64,000 bases of DNA. Origin: Bin80 sp026709335 (GTDB lineage: Bacteria; Bacteroidota; Rhodothermia; Rhodothermales; Bin80). The stretch spans positions 1,302,001 through 1,366,000 of the forward strand of contig OZ241385.1 in NCBI GenBank assembly GCA_965200825.1, given 5' to 3'. A program made the position numbers and the translations under genes. This document shows positions 1 to 8,567 of the stretch, in pieces. Position 1 is the first letter of the stretch. The number at the start of each line of letters is the position of its first letter. The notes beneath the pieces were generated by a model. That model worked only from the letters and a program-made list of their open reading frames with translations. It ran no database searches and was not told the origin of the DNA.

Positions 1-522
1 GACAATGCTTTCAAGCAGAGCTTTGGCATCTCCCATTTCGGAGTAGTGAGAAAACGAACGTTGCGCTCCGATATAGGAAATCGTCAGGATAGATCCTCCA
101 TTTTTCATAGAATCACCGTCCATTGCATGCTGAACAATTCGATGTAAACTGACCGCAGAAATATCCAATGTCTTGGCATACCAGTCATAGTTCAATTTTT
201 CGTATGGTCTGCGTTTGCGTACATTGACTCCCATACCAATCGCGTGAACAATAAAGTCTATCTGCCCATAATAATCTTTAATCTGATTGAACAGCGACTC
301 CAAATCACTGCTCTTTGTCGCATCTGCCCAGATCACAGTGCTCTCGACGGTTTCAGCCAAGTTTTCCAGTGTTCCAAGTCGTTTAGCCACCGGAGCATTC
401 GAGAGTACGAACCTAGCACCTTCCCTATACGCCGCTTTTGCGATTGACCACGCGAGACTGGTCTCATTCAACGCACCAAAGATTACCCCCTTTTTTCCTT
501 TCAATAATCCAGAGTGATCCAT
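1..522 (-). CDS. fabI: Enoyl-[acyl-carrier-protein] reductase (NADH), partial
   Basis: This frame is open from the ATG at 522 to the window edge (174 codons); the C-terminal third lies outside. It would catalyse the last reductive step of each fatty-acid elongation cycle in the cytoplasm. Seen: an N-terminal Rossmann segment with the FabI-type spaced glycine motif and S-L-A-W (residues 16-25), and the active site S-Y-I-G-A ... Y-S-E-M-G-D-A-K, giving Tyr150, Tyr160 and Lys167, spaced as the E. coli Tyr146/Tyr156/Lys163 set. The Y-x6-K spacing separates FabI from ordinary Y-x3-K SDR enzymes. The start gives the compact N-terminus usual for the family. The gene diverges from the lipoprotein gene at 916. 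I see no lesion in the visible part. Confidence 0.93.
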   Translation of the reverse strand, partial: MDHSGLLKGKKGVIFGALNETSLAWSIAKAAYREGARFVLSNAPVAKRLGTLENLAETVESTVIWADATKSSDLESLFNQIKDYYGQIDFIVHAIGMGVNVRKRRPYEKLNYDWYAKTLDISAVSLHRIVQHAMDGDSMKNGGSILTISYIGAQRSFSHYSEMGDAKALLESIV

Positions 523-915
523 TTCTGTCAATCTACACCAATAATTAATTGTTTTATTTTTTTTAAATACTGACTCACAATAGACGCTGAATAATCACTT
601 CAGATTTTATCTAATTTTTATTCACTTCTGAGCACAAGGATTAAACGCATGTTAATTTTAGTCTGAACTATCAACAAGGTTCATCTCTGCCTCAGGATAG
701 GCTAAGACTATTTATCAGCCTTCTCTTACGTGAAGATGGAGAGGATCAAAAGGACGGCTTCGTTGCTCACGCATCAAAAAATAAACAATTACGTTTATAC
801 CCGCCCGATTGTTCGGTGTCCAATTTAATCCGAAGGCCTTGACCATAGACCTGTCGGAACGAATCAACAAGTACTAGAAGTAAGAAGCCTCCCGCAAACT
901 GACGCTCAACTTGTA
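523..915. other. Intergenic region, divergent promoters, possible 43-aa ORF
   Basis: This is a 393-bp AT-rich stretch between divergent fabI and the lipoprotein gene, so it should hold both promoters. No RNA gene or strong hairpin was recognised. A short minus-strand frame (846 down to 715, ATG start, 43 codons) is open, with charged and aromatic residues such as FGLNW and PFDPLHLHV. It has no recognised family or clear ribosome site and could be a gene remnant or chance. Confidence 0.4.
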
Positions 916-1653
916 ATGCGCTTCGTACTACCTCAGATTCAATTTGACCTCAGGTTGAAAGCGATTTTGATTCTTTGGTTCTGGGCATCCTGCTCCTCTC
1001 CCCTACCACCACCAAGTGAAGCTGAGCAAGAGATTGCCGATGCCGCTCTCGAAACCCTTTCCGGTGTCCAGGTGAATGAAATTCTGAATGCCTTCAACGA
1101 ACTATCCAATTGGGCATACACCAGACATGATCACATACAAAACAGAAGTGCTCGTCAATATGAATCATCTAAATACTTGATAAATGTTGATTCTGAAGGC
1201 TTATCAGTCATGACCTTAGGCCCTGACACGGCAGCTGTCACAAATTTATCCAGTATCGTTGAAGCAATTATGCCTGAAGAATCCCCCCATCTAATGGAAC
1301 GATTCAAAGATGATTTCTCCTATCACATGAATGAAGATACCAGCTACTGGTCATATCCTGCTCACAAAATCATAATCAAAGGTAGACCCGGAAGTACTCA
1401 GGATATTGTAACTGCATCTTATGTTTATGACGCGGCTTCCCGAAAACTGATTTCTGCTAGCTTTCATACGTACAGCAGTACAATTTTATTTGAAGAACTA
1501 TCTTATTATCAGATACAGCTTCGCCCTACAGGCACTGCTTGGGTTCCTTATCGCCTCAACATGCATGTTACCCTTAGGCTTCCTTTTGGACAGCAACAGG
1601 TATTTGCCCGGAATGTTACCTTCTACAACTACATCGCTCGGCCAACAGGTTAG
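916..1653 (+). CDS. Hypothetical lipoprotein
   Basis: A 245-aa protein with an N-terminal hydrophobic stretch (residues 15-24) ending in W-A-S-C at residue 26, which fits a lipoprotein signal peptide; the -3 position is Trp rather than the usual Leu, so lipidation is likely but not certain. Proline-rich and acidic residues follow the cysteine, as in exported lipoproteins. The body has alternating hydrophobic beta-like segments and several Tyr-rich strands (for example YYQIQLRP near the C-terminus), suggesting a beta-sheet domain. I do not recognise a family; a LolA/LptE-like carrier is only one possibility. Its last 41 bases overlap birA, so the two are probably co-transcribed and translationally coupled. 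Confidence 0.6.
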   Translation: MRFVLPQIQFDLRLKAILILWFWASCSSPLPPPSEAEQEIADAALETLSGVQVNEILNAFNELSNWAYTRHDHIQNRSARQYESSKYLINVDSEGLSVMTLGPDTAAVTNLSSIVEAIMPEESPHLMERFKDDFSYHMNEDTSYWSYPAHKIIIKGRPGSTQDIVTASYVYDAASRKLISASFHTYSSTILFEELSYYQIQLRPTGTAWVPYRLNMHVTLRLPFGQQQVFARNVTFYNYIARPTG

Positions 1654-2410
1654 CACATTGTTGAGCACCAAAGTGTTGGGGCGTCCACTGCATTTCATGG
1701 AAGCCACTACCTCAACGAATATACTTGCATTGGAAGCTTCACAAAAGGGAGCAATTCATGGAACTGTATTTGCAACAGATTATCAGACACATGGTCGTGG
1801 CCGACAAGGCAGTTCCTGGATTGCGGATAAAGGCCTGAACCTGATATTCAGTATTATCCTAGATCTTCCTGTTTCCAGGGCTGTAATCGGAATGACTCCT
1901 ATGGCGGCGTGCCTAGGGGTTGCTGACGCCATATCTGACACTGTTTCACCGAATAAGCTTCAATTCAAATGGCCCAACGATGTGGTGCTAAATGACCGAA
2001 AAATATGTGGAATGCTCCTCCAAACTGCCAACCAAGCTATCACAAAAGTTGTCTTGGGAATCGGACTGAATGTGAATCAATCTAAATTTCCTGATGACCT
2101 TGAAAAATATGCAACATCTTTACTTCTCTCTACTGGACAACCAATTGATCGAGCACCACTTATGGCATCTGTCTTACTGAACCTGGAAAAAAGGATAGAT
2201 CAATTGCTTAACCAGGCATCCGCCATACGGAAACTGTATATGGAGAGATTAATTTGGCTCGGCGAAAACTGTAGTGTGACCGGACTGAATCAGGATGTGA
2301 ACGGTATACTCCTTGGAATTGCAGAATCTGGAGCATTGCTCCTGGAAACAAATATTGGAATCAAGAAAATTTATGCAGGCAATGTCTCGCTCCGCGTGGC
2401 TGACAATTGA
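1613..2410 (+). CDS. birA: Biotin--[acetyl-CoA-carboxylase] ligase
   Basis: It activates biotin with ATP and attaches it to the lysine of the carboxyl-carrier protein. Seen: H-G-R-G-R-Q-G-S-S-W (residues 60-69), which binds biotinyl-AMP; K-W-P-N-D (119-123); and K-I-C-G-M-L-L with the conserved lysine (130); a short C-terminal SH3-like domain follows. There is no N-terminal winged helix, so this is the short form without repressor function. The same frame is open further upstream (ATG at 1490), but that extension reads through the lipoprotein gene in another frame and resembles no BirA N-terminus; ATG 1613 gives 265 aa. The 3' end overlaps coaX by 29 bases, a biotin/pantothenate pairing seen in many bacteria. 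Confidence 0.92.
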   Translation: MLPSTTTSLGQQVSTLLSTKVLGRPLHFMEATTSTNILALEASQKGAIHGTVFATDYQTHGRGRQGSSWIADKGLNLIFSIILDLPVSRAVIGMTPMAACLGVADAISDTVSPNKLQFKWPNDVVLNDRKICGMLLQTANQAITKVVLGIGLNVNQSKFPDDLEKYATSLLLSTGQPIDRAPLMASVLLNLEKRIDQLLNQASAIRKLYMERLIWLGENCSVTGLNQDVNGILLGIAESGALLLETNIGIKKIYAGNVSLRVADN

Positions 2411-3140
2411 TATTGGTAACAGTGCCCTCAAAGCTGGCTTGTTTTTGGGAGACCAGTTAATACAAACCAGTAACCTGCAAGCTATCGAAGAGGTATCGGA
2501 ACTGATTGCTACATGGAATTCCAAAACGCCATTTGAGAGAATCGGATTATGTAGCGTGGTCCCTCAAAACTCGGAATTAGTCATATCAAAAATTCGCCAA
2601 TTCGGGAACGTTCCGATATTTGAAATGAATAGTCATTCGACCCTCCCACTTCAAGTCAGATATACGCCCCCCGAGAGCTTAGGCGCTGACCGATTAGCTG
2701 CAGCATGCAGCGCTTGGCACCCCGGAGGAATTTCTCAGATTATCATTGATGCCGGGACCGCAATTACAATAGATGTTGTAAGTGCTGATGGAGTTTTTAT
2801 GGGTGGCGTAATCATGCCTGGCCCCTCACTGACAAGACGTGCCTTGGCTGACTACACCGCAAATTTGCCGAAGGTATCACTGCATTCTCCAAATGGGGTC
2901 ATAGGAAGTTCTACCGCTGAAGCAATTCAACACGGCCTGATCAATGGCCTGATTGATGGAGTTCTTGGTATTGTCTCACGCATACGAGAATCTCTTGATT
3001 CTTCTCCAGTCATTACACTCACTGGTGGCTGGCATCAACTACTGGCAGATAAAATACCCGGAGTTCAATTGAATCGAGATCTTGTTCTTCATGGTATTAA
3101 ACTGCTGATGCAACTCAATACCGAATCTAGCAAATCGTAG
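2382..3140 (+). CDS. coaX: Type III pantothenate kinase
   Basis: It phosphorylates pantothenate, the first step of coenzyme A synthesis, in the cytoplasm. Seen: an ASKHA-fold nucleotide motif, L-T-I-D-I-G-N-S, close to the start; the type III signature P-E-S-L-G-A-D-R-L in the middle; I-D-A-G-T-A-I-T-I-D; and G-G-V-I-M-P-G. Length is 252 aa, normal for CoaX (about 250-260). ATG 2382 was chosen because it places the D-x-G-N motif about ten residues in, as in the family; ATG 2373 is an alternative. The start lies inside the end of birA, which indicates an operon. The stop overlaps the convergent ybaK gene by 14 bases. Confidence 0.93.
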   Translation: MSRSAWLTIDIGNSALKAGLFLGDQLIQTSNLQAIEEVSELIATWNSKTPFERIGLCSVVPQNSELVISKIRQFGNVPIFEMNSHSTLPLQVRYTPPESLGADRLAAACSAWHPGGISQIIIDAGTAITIDVVSADGVFMGGVIMPGPSLTRRALADYTANLPKVSLHSPNGVIGSSTAEAIQHGLINGLIDGVLGIVSRIRESLDSSPVITLTGGWHQLLADKIPGVQLNRDLVLHGIKLLMQLNTESSKS

Positions 3141-3615
3141 TCACGGTTCCCAGGGTGGCCAGAAACGTAGGTGGACACCCAAATACTGCAAAAGGGCCTC
3201 CTGCCGCGGCCCACACCTCTTCATACCTCAGTAAATCCTCATCTACAAAGGTCGGTAAGGGATTGGGGTGACCAACTGGAGCAACTCCACCTATGGAGTA
3301 ACCGGTATACTGCCGTACAAAATCAGCCTGAGCACGCTTGATCGGATGACCTATGAGATCTTCCAATAGATTTTCGTGTACGCGGTTGCTCCCACTAACG
3401 AGCACTAATATTGGGGTCTCACCCGCGCGAAATACCAGAGATTTAACAATCTGACCAAGATTACAACCCAATGCATCCGCTGCTTCCTTTGCGGTTCGGG
3501 TGGATTCATTGAGTTGTCTAACCTGAAAATCTACTCCAAGAGACAAAAGAGTCTGTTGAACGTGAATTGATTTTGCCGTTAAAATGATCTGGCTTTCAGT
3601 CTTTTGATTGGCCAT
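3127..3615 (-). CDS. YbaK/EbsC-family aminoacyl-tRNA deacylase
   Basis: A 162-aa single-domain protein of the YbaK/ProX/EbsC superfamily, whose members hydrolyse mischarged tRNAs (for example Cys- or Ala-tRNAPro) in trans. Seen: the conserved lysine in I-V-K-S-L-V-F, a following L-V-L-V-S-G-S-N-R strand, and the family loop G-Y-S-I-G-G-V-A-P-V-G-H. The C-terminus ends with the typical A-A-G-G ... F-G-C-P pattern. ATG 3615 is used; an in-frame TTG precedes it by one codon. It converges on coaX with a 14-base overlap. Substrate specificity (YbaK- or ProX-like) cannot be told from sequence alone. Confidence 0.85.
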   Translation of the reverse strand: MANQKTESQIILTAKSIHVQQTLLSLGVDFQVRQLNESTRTAKEAADALGCNLGQIVKSLVFRAGETPILVLVSGSNRVHENLLEDLIGHPIKRAQADFVRQYTGYSIGGVAPVGHPNPLPTFVDEDLLRYEEVWAAAGGPFAVFGCPPTFLATLGTVTTIC

Positions 3616-3981
3616 CAATTCTTTTATGAGTGAGGTTTTGCAAGAACCTCGTCACATAAACTGAACAAGTCATACCCCTGATCAGTATTCAGGCTAATGA
3701 AAGATTATTCGTCGATTTTTCATTAATCAGACTCTACCCAGTTTATTTGAATATACAATATCACGGCAGATAGATTCTACTAGCGTCACGTAGTTGAGTT
3801 AAAAATTTGCACTCGGATCAGCCTATTCATTAGTTTTCTCCTGCCAACTGATCTTTCATAACAAATAAATTGATTGCATTGTGATCTTCATGTCGTAAAT
3901 TTAGCATGCTGTAAAAATCTGAACCCACAATTTTTTTACTCTCCAACTTAACTTTAACAATTAAACACTTGCCTCGAGCCT
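3616..3981. other. Intergenic region with small hairpin
   Basis: A 366-bp AT-rich region between divergent ybaK and the sensor-like gene. An inverted repeat GAGGTT/AACCTC (3632-3637 and 3645-3650, 7-base loop) lies just upstream of ybaK and would fall in its leader. The rest holds no ORF or recognised RNA and presumably contains both promoters. Confidence 0.4.
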
Positions 3982-4971
3982 ATGAGCCAGCTTTCACTCT
4001 CGGTTATTGCAACAGGACTAGACCGCCTTCTGGATGAACAGATGACGGGCCAAGCTCGAATCGCTGCACATTTGGTCGCTGCTGCTGAAGATCATGGCCA
4101 TTCTCCCGAAGAAATTATCTCCATTTTTGAAAAAATCCGAAAAAAAACTGTCTTGGATGAACTCTGGGTGACAGATTCGGAAGGAGATGTATACCTAACA
4201 ACAGTTCGAGATGATGATGGAACCCCGAAAAAATTCAAGTTTTCCGAGGATTCCAATATTCAACCCCAGGCTTCCGCCTTCTTTCCGTTGCTTTCCGCCG
4301 GAGTTGACAGTGATGAGTGTATTACACAGATTGCTCAAACACGCGAAATTGACTGGGATATATTCAAATATGTGGGAGTGAGTGGAATTGATAAGCCTCG
4401 GATTGTTCAGATTGGTAATGCACTCGCATTTGAGGAACAAGGGCTATTGAATAATAGCTATGCTTCGCCTGTTATGACGGCAGCTTTGGCTGCATTCGGC
4501 GAAGTTGAGTTACTTTCATCTCGCTATACATCGCGTGTAGCCGAAGTCAGATCGGTCTTTGATGCCGTATTGACAAAACAAATGGTAGTTCAAGCCGGCC
4601 TTATTGATGCACTATTGAGTGTTACCGAAGCTGCAGGATGGTCTGTTGCAAAAACAAATAGCCATCTACAGCGAATTGTCAAGACAACCCCTATTGCAGA
4701 AATAGAAATTGCAACTACCGGTGGTCGAGTAGTACTGTCCAGCTCTGTGCCCTATGGGAAATTACGCTACCTGGAAACTCTAGATGAAATCAACGTTGAT
4801 GTGATGGATATTGTAGATCATCCTACGACTGCACATGATGAAGAACATGCGGCAGAAAAAACTGTAACGGTCTACAGTCCTAGCCTCGCACGAATCGTTC
4901 AGATTACTACTCTCTTGGACGATAACTCACTCGTTTCGCCGCGATTCAAGCTCCCCGAAGAAGCTCCCTAA
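3982..4971 (+). CDS. Tandem-duplicated sensor-like protein, unknown function
   Basis: A 329-aa soluble protein without signal peptide or membrane segments. It looks like two copies of one module. The first has a helical stretch (residues 12-56), then L-D-E-L-W-V-T-D-S-E-G-D-V-Y-L-T-T (58-74) and R-I-V-Q-I (140-144). The second has a helical stretch (192-236), then I-A-E-I-E-I-A-T-T-G-G-R-V-V-L-S-S (238-254) and R-I-V-Q-I near residue 315. The 'helix, then x-D-x-x-G strand pair' shape recalls Cache/PAS-type sensory domains, but no output domain (kinase, methyl-accepting, GGDEF) is present. The gene is isolated, with a 366-bp leader and a convergent neighbour. Function is unknown; a ligand-binding or adaptor role is a guess. 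Confidence 0.6.
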   Translation: MSQLSLSVIATGLDRLLDEQMTGQARIAAHLVAAAEDHGHSPEEIISIFEKIRKKTVLDELWVTDSEGDVYLTTVRDDDGTPKKFKFSEDSNIQPQASAFFPLLSAGVDSDECITQIAQTREIDWDIFKYVGVSGIDKPRIVQIGNALAFEEQGLLNNSYASPVMTAALAAFGEVELLSSRYTSRVAEVRSVFDAVLTKQMVVQAGLIDALLSVTEAAGWSVAKTNSHLQRIVKTTPIAEIEIATTGGRVVLSSSVPYGKLRYLETLDEINVDVMDIVDHPTTAHDEEHAAEKTVTVYSPSLARIVQITTLLDDNSLVSPRFKLPEEAP

Positions 4972-5054
4972 TCCGATAACGATTTAGTTTAAGGGGCTCT
5001 CACAACCTTGGTAATCCCTGAACGAGGAACCCTTCACAACATCGTCGTTTGTGT

Positions 5055-5083
5055 CCATTATTCTCTGTTATGAGGAATAATGG
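5055..5083. repeat. Inverted repeat, 9-bp arms, between convergent genes
   Basis: CCATTATTC (5055-5063) is exactly complementary to GAATAATGG (5075-5083), separated by 11 bases. It covers the last codons of the minus-strand CoA-binding gene and faces the end of the plus-strand sensor gene. There is no clean T-run on either side, so it is a weak terminator candidate at best. Confidence 0.35.
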
Positions 5084-5498
5084 GCGATGGGTAGTGGCGG
5101 TTGTATTCAATCTTGATACACAAATTCATAATGACGTGGATGCCTGCTGCCGCTGCAATCATTGCAGCCTGTTCGCTGGAAATGTTGAGTTGCAACCAGA
5201 GTACTTTTGCATCAATCTGAACCGCCTGCCTTGCGTATTCAGGGCATTCGTGTGATGGTCTGAATACATTCACAATATCCACCTGTTCCGTAACATCTGC
5301 TACCTGTTTATACACCTTTTCTCCCAGAAGTTGATCAGCTTTGGGATGGACGGGAATGATTTTTAATCCTTTATTCTGCAGAAATTTTGCTACAACATGA
5401 CTATCCTTGTTTGGATTTGTTGATAATCCCACAATTGCAACTGATCTGGCAAACTCCAAAATTTGGCCAGACAAAAATGGATCTTGGTATTTTTTCAC
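5058..5498 (-). CDS. CoA-binding domain protein (YccU-like)
   Basis: A 146-aa single-domain protein of the CoA_binding Rossmann family (YccU-like). Seen: A-I-V-G-L-S-T-N-P-N-K-D-S near residue 21, the nucleotide-binding turn; I-I-P-V-H-P-K in the second strand; V-D-I-V-N-V-F-R-P-S; and the family's C-terminal block M-N-L-C-I-K-I-E-Y, where the cysteine and K-I-E are typical. Members bind CoA, but their physiological role is not settled. The start is GTG 5498; an in-frame stop lies five codons upstream and no ATG gives a full domain. It is convergent with the sensor-like gene. Confidence 0.85.
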   Translation of the reverse strand: MKKYQDPFLSGQILEFARSVAIVGLSTNPNKDSHVVAKFLQNKGLKIIPVHPKADQLLGEKVYKQVADVTEQVDIVNVFRPSHECPEYARQAVQIDAKVLWLQLNISSEQAAMIAAAAGIHVIMNLCIKIEYNRHYPSPIIPHNRE

Positions 5499-5790
5499 TG
5501 CTCTAAAGGTTTATATTCAGATTAAGATTAGCCCTCTTTCAGGTTCAGAATTGACACCTGCAAGTAATATTTTGGGGAGATTTACCAGAAAGTGCTTTTA
5601 CCGCTATGATTTAACCTTTTTTAATCGATATTGAGGCTGCGAAATATTATTCAATTCGATGAAGAAAATTATGGATAAACCCCAAAGAAAGATCAATGGG
5701 CAGAAAATTATCCAATCAACTCATACTTTATCGAAACACATTAGCATTCAACTTCTCACTACTCTCTCGAGAACCGTTTCTTCGTATCCG

Positions 5791-6530
5791 TCACACGAAC
5801 CGTTTTGAATCAGCTGAAGCGTAACGTGCCATAGCACGATCAAGCCCAACGGTCGATTCAAGCGTCTCGACCGCATCTGCCAGCTTCTTCCCTGGAATCA
5901 CGCATGTCATCTCCTCTGGACGCATGCCTGTACGTGAACGGCTGAGAGCACACCCAACGCTGGCCGCCACCATATTCTGATCCTTCGCTAAGGATACAAT
6001 GTGGCACTGAGGCTTACCTTCAATAATCATCTCTGGGAAGGCATCTTTCATCGTCATCAGCCCAAGGCCGTTGATTCGCAATAGAACGATATCTGTGAGT
6101 TCGAGCAGTGGGAAAGAGGTCCATATACCACCGATTCTGGGCGATCGGCGACATGCGGAAGTTTCATTACCGCCGTTTGATCTACCCACCCAGATTCAAG
6201 AACCGCTCCGACGTCATCTTTCCCCGCCGCCTCTTCCAGTATAATGAATCCATGTGTATAGCTACCAACACTACAGTTGGCATGATCTGCTGCTTCGGTA
6301 GCAAAAGTATCGGTAGCGCCTTGGATCCAGAAGACACAGCCAGCGGGAACTTGACCGGTGCGACCATGATCGTTTGGCGGTGGATAATTTACTTCAACTC
6401 GAGGAGCAGAAGAGGATTGACCATGTCCGTAAAATATAATTGCCAATGGCGGTACAAACGGCTTGAGTGCAGCGACGAGTCGATCACTAAGTCCTGCCCA
6501 ATCTTGTGTGTTGTCGGTGAGTGCCTTCAT
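5791..6530 (-). pseudogene. DUF169 family protein, frameshifted
   Basis: Two minus-strand frames together make one DUF169-type protein of roughly 245 aa. The N-terminal part runs from ATG 6530 and includes G-C-V-F-W and R-P-E-S-V-V-Y-G-P-L; in that frame it ends soon after in unrelated residues. The C-terminal part continues in the next frame as L-E-L-T-D-I-V-L-L-R-I-N-G, then S-V-G-C-A-L-S-R and ends at 5791. The reading frame must change once between about 6090 and 6115. DUF169 proteins have no established function; some are annotated near heme or methanogen genes. The gene may be inactive, or there may be a single-base assembly error. Confidence 0.75.
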
Positions 6531-7035
6531 TCCTAATTCAATAGAACAAGTGAGAGTTAAGTGTTTCCCCTATTCAATCAATGAAAGCATCAAATAAAAT
6601 TGGCTGGCTCAATCATTCAATTCACTTTCTTTGTGTGAAACATGACCAATGCTCCGAGTAAATAATAGAGTTAGATGCTTGTACACATAGAAGTTCCCGT
6701 AAAACATCTTTCTCCTTTGGCCGAAATACACAAACTGCAGAGTTGCCTTGTGACCTCTTCTTCCCGATATTTTTTGTTCGGAATATCCGAACAAAAACCT
6801 CGCTGCATATGTAGTATGTATTTTGTGATTTGTGGTACCGAAACAATCAATTAACTACTCCTCTAATCTACTAACCTACTTTCCCCAACTAACCTGGATC
6901 TCTATCCAGGAAGTGGCTGAAATAGGCTTCCTTCACAATAAATAACAGAAGCCTCATATCTTACTATCCCACTCGTTGTCCAAGCAAATCATCTAATCAT
7001 CCCTTCAATAAATTAGGAATTCAAAATTTATAACC
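6531..7035. other. 505-bp intergenic region upstream of ppk2
   Basis: A long AT-rich divergent region between the DUF169 gene and ppk2. Two overlapping minus-strand frames of 61 and 74 codons exist here, but their composition is not protein-like and they span the palindrome at 6771-6797, so I treat them as chance. Promoters for both neighbours should be here. Confidence 0.5.
6771..6797. repeat. Perfect 27-bp palindrome (operator or bidirectional terminator)
   Basis: TTTTTGTTCGGA (6771-6782) is exactly complementary to TCCGAACAAAAA (6786-6797) around the centre ATA. With G+C in the core and T5/A5 at the ends it has the form of a bidirectional intrinsic terminator. It sits between divergent genes with nothing obvious to terminate, so a regulator-binding site is equally possible. 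Confidence 0.55.
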
Positions 7036-7860
7036 ATGTTACGATCGAACGGGAAGCTAACTCGGAAATTCTACGAAGAAGAGCTCGCCAAGCTACACGT
7101 ACAACTCGCCAGACTCCAGCGCTACATTCGTATTAATAAATTGCGCATTGTCGTGTTGTTTGAAGGCCGAGATGCTGCCGGTAAAGGTGGAACCATTAAA
7201 CGAATCACTGCTCCTCTAAATCCCCGGGTCTGTCGCGTAGTAGCTCTTACAAAGCCCACAGAGAGGGAAGCTTCTCAATGGTACTTTCAGAGATATATTA
7301 CTCATCTACCCGCTGGAGGGGAAATGGTACTCTTTGACCGGAGTTGGTATAACCGTGCCGGTGTGGAACGTGTCATGGGTTACTGCTCCGAAAAACAATA
7401 TTGGGATTTCCTTCGGCAATGCCCCATGTTCGAACGAATGTTGATTGAAAGTGGCATCATCCTTATCAAGTACTGGTTTTCCGTGAGTGCTCAGGAACAG
7501 GAGCGCAGATTCCAGCGCCGAATTGATGATCCTACACGAAGATGGAAAATCAGCCCAATGGACCTTGAGTCAAGAGCTCGATGGGTTGATTACTCCAAAG
7601 CAAAAGATCAGATGTTCCTGAATACAGATCTCCCAGACTCTCCTTGGTGGGTCATTGAAGCGAACGATAAGAAACGTGCTCGCCTTAACTGTATTCACCA
7701 TCTCCTCAACCACATTCCCCACGAACGAATTGAGCCTGCCAAGGTGAGCCTGCCTCCACTGCAAATTCACGAAAACTACGTTCGTCCAGCGATAGACACT
7801 CAACGAATCGTGCCAGATCGTTTTGCCATTCAGGATCAACCCAGAGAAGAGGAGACTTGA
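7036..7860 (+). CDS. ppk2: Polyphosphate kinase 2 family protein
   Basis: A 274-aa P-loop kinase that transfers phosphate between polyphosphate and nucleotides; the single-domain length fits class I enzymes, which mainly act on nucleoside diphosphates. Seen: Walker A F-E-G-R-D-A-A-G-K-G-G-T (residues 42-53); Walker B and lid motif F-D-R-S-W-Y-N-R-A-G-V (100-110) with the conserved D101, R102 and R107; then F-S-V-S-A-Q-E-Q-E-R-R-F and W-K-I-S-P-M-D, both standard for the family. The gene stands alone behind a 505-bp leader. ppk1 lies 1.4 kb downstream on the other strand, and a Na/Pi transporter 9 kb away, which gives a phosphate/polyphosphate theme. Confidence 0.93.
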   Translation: MLRSNGKLTRKFYEEELAKLHVQLARLQRYIRINKLRIVVLFEGRDAAGKGGTIKRITAPLNPRVCRVVALTKPTEREASQWYFQRYITHLPAGGEMVLFDRSWYNRAGVERVMGYCSEKQYWDFLRQCPMFERMLIESGIILIKYWFSVSAQEQERRFQRRIDDPTRRWKISPMDLESRARWVDYSKAKDQMFLNTDLPDSPWWVIEANDKKRARLNCIHHLLNHIPHERIEPAKVSLPPLQIHENYVRPAIDTQRIVPDRFAIQDQPREEET

Positions 7861-7990
7861 GTTTCATAGACCCCACTTAACACAAAATTCTTTATTTGTG
7901 GTAACGGGGGCTCCATGAACCTCATTCAGTAAATAGCCACCAATACTTAATATCAGCGATTCATAGGTACAATCTTGGCATGTGCGAAGA

Positions 7991-8446
7991 TCATCTTCCA
8001 CGATCTGAACCAAAAAGAAGACCGCTCCCCATGGCAACCCCTACCCCCCCAAGTACAGGGTTTAGCCATGTGAGCCATGCAGGCTGAACACTATAACTCA
8101 TTGCCTCCATAATCGATGGGGTAACTGTACGAATCGTATCCACATCCCCTTGGTTGGTCATCATTGCAGAAACAACCCCTAAAACAACAATGAGCGCAAC
8201 CAGATACTTTGGAGCCACATGATTGCCTGCAATCCAGATACATATTCTACCTCCAGTCCAGGCAGCTCCAAGTCCAACTACAATACTCAAAACTACCCAA
8301 GTCATGGAAACATTCCATGAATCAGGTTGATATGATCCCTCGGCACCTAAAATGAGGTAGGCCAAACTGAAGGTGACCATAACAATGAGTGCTGTCCCAA
8401 GATAGCCTACAACAACGGCCAAGAAACTCATCCAGAATTTTCGCAT
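7991..8446 (-). CDS. Small hypothetical membrane protein
   Basis: A 151-aa protein with about four hydrophobic segments: residues 7-33, 48-75, 80-96 and 120-146. The N-terminus M-R-K-F-W is positively charged. Segment two contains a W-T-G-G-R-I-C-I-W turn, and the last segment is glycine-rich (VLGGVGVAMGSGLLFG), which would allow close helix packing. No family is recognised. It is flanked by ppk2 (convergent, 130 bp away) and divergent pdxH, so there is no operon partner to suggest a role. Confidence 0.6.
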   Translation of the reverse strand: MRKFWMSFLAVVVGYLGTALIVMVTFSLAYLILGAEGSYQPDSWNVSMTWVVLSIVVGLGAAWTGGRICIWIAGNHVAPKYLVALIVVLGVVSAMMTNQGDVDTIRTVTPSIMEAMSYSVQPAWLTWLNPVLGGVGVAMGSGLLFGSDRGR

Positions 8447-8567
8447 TTGATCTATAGAAGTTTAGGGGAATATACTATTCCCATACGAAATAAATTTTGC
8501 CGCTATACCTGAGAGACTGAACAACTCCGACCTTTAATGTTAGACTCTCCACTGACCGAGATGCTTC

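Noticed and set aside
1490..1612. Longer N-terminus of BirA
   Set aside because: The extension runs through the upstream lipoprotein's coding sequence and is hydrophobic without any HTH features.
6108..6536. A 142-codon plus-strand frame
   Set aside because: Antisense to the DUF169 gene, whose minus-strand halves match a family; this one matches nothing.
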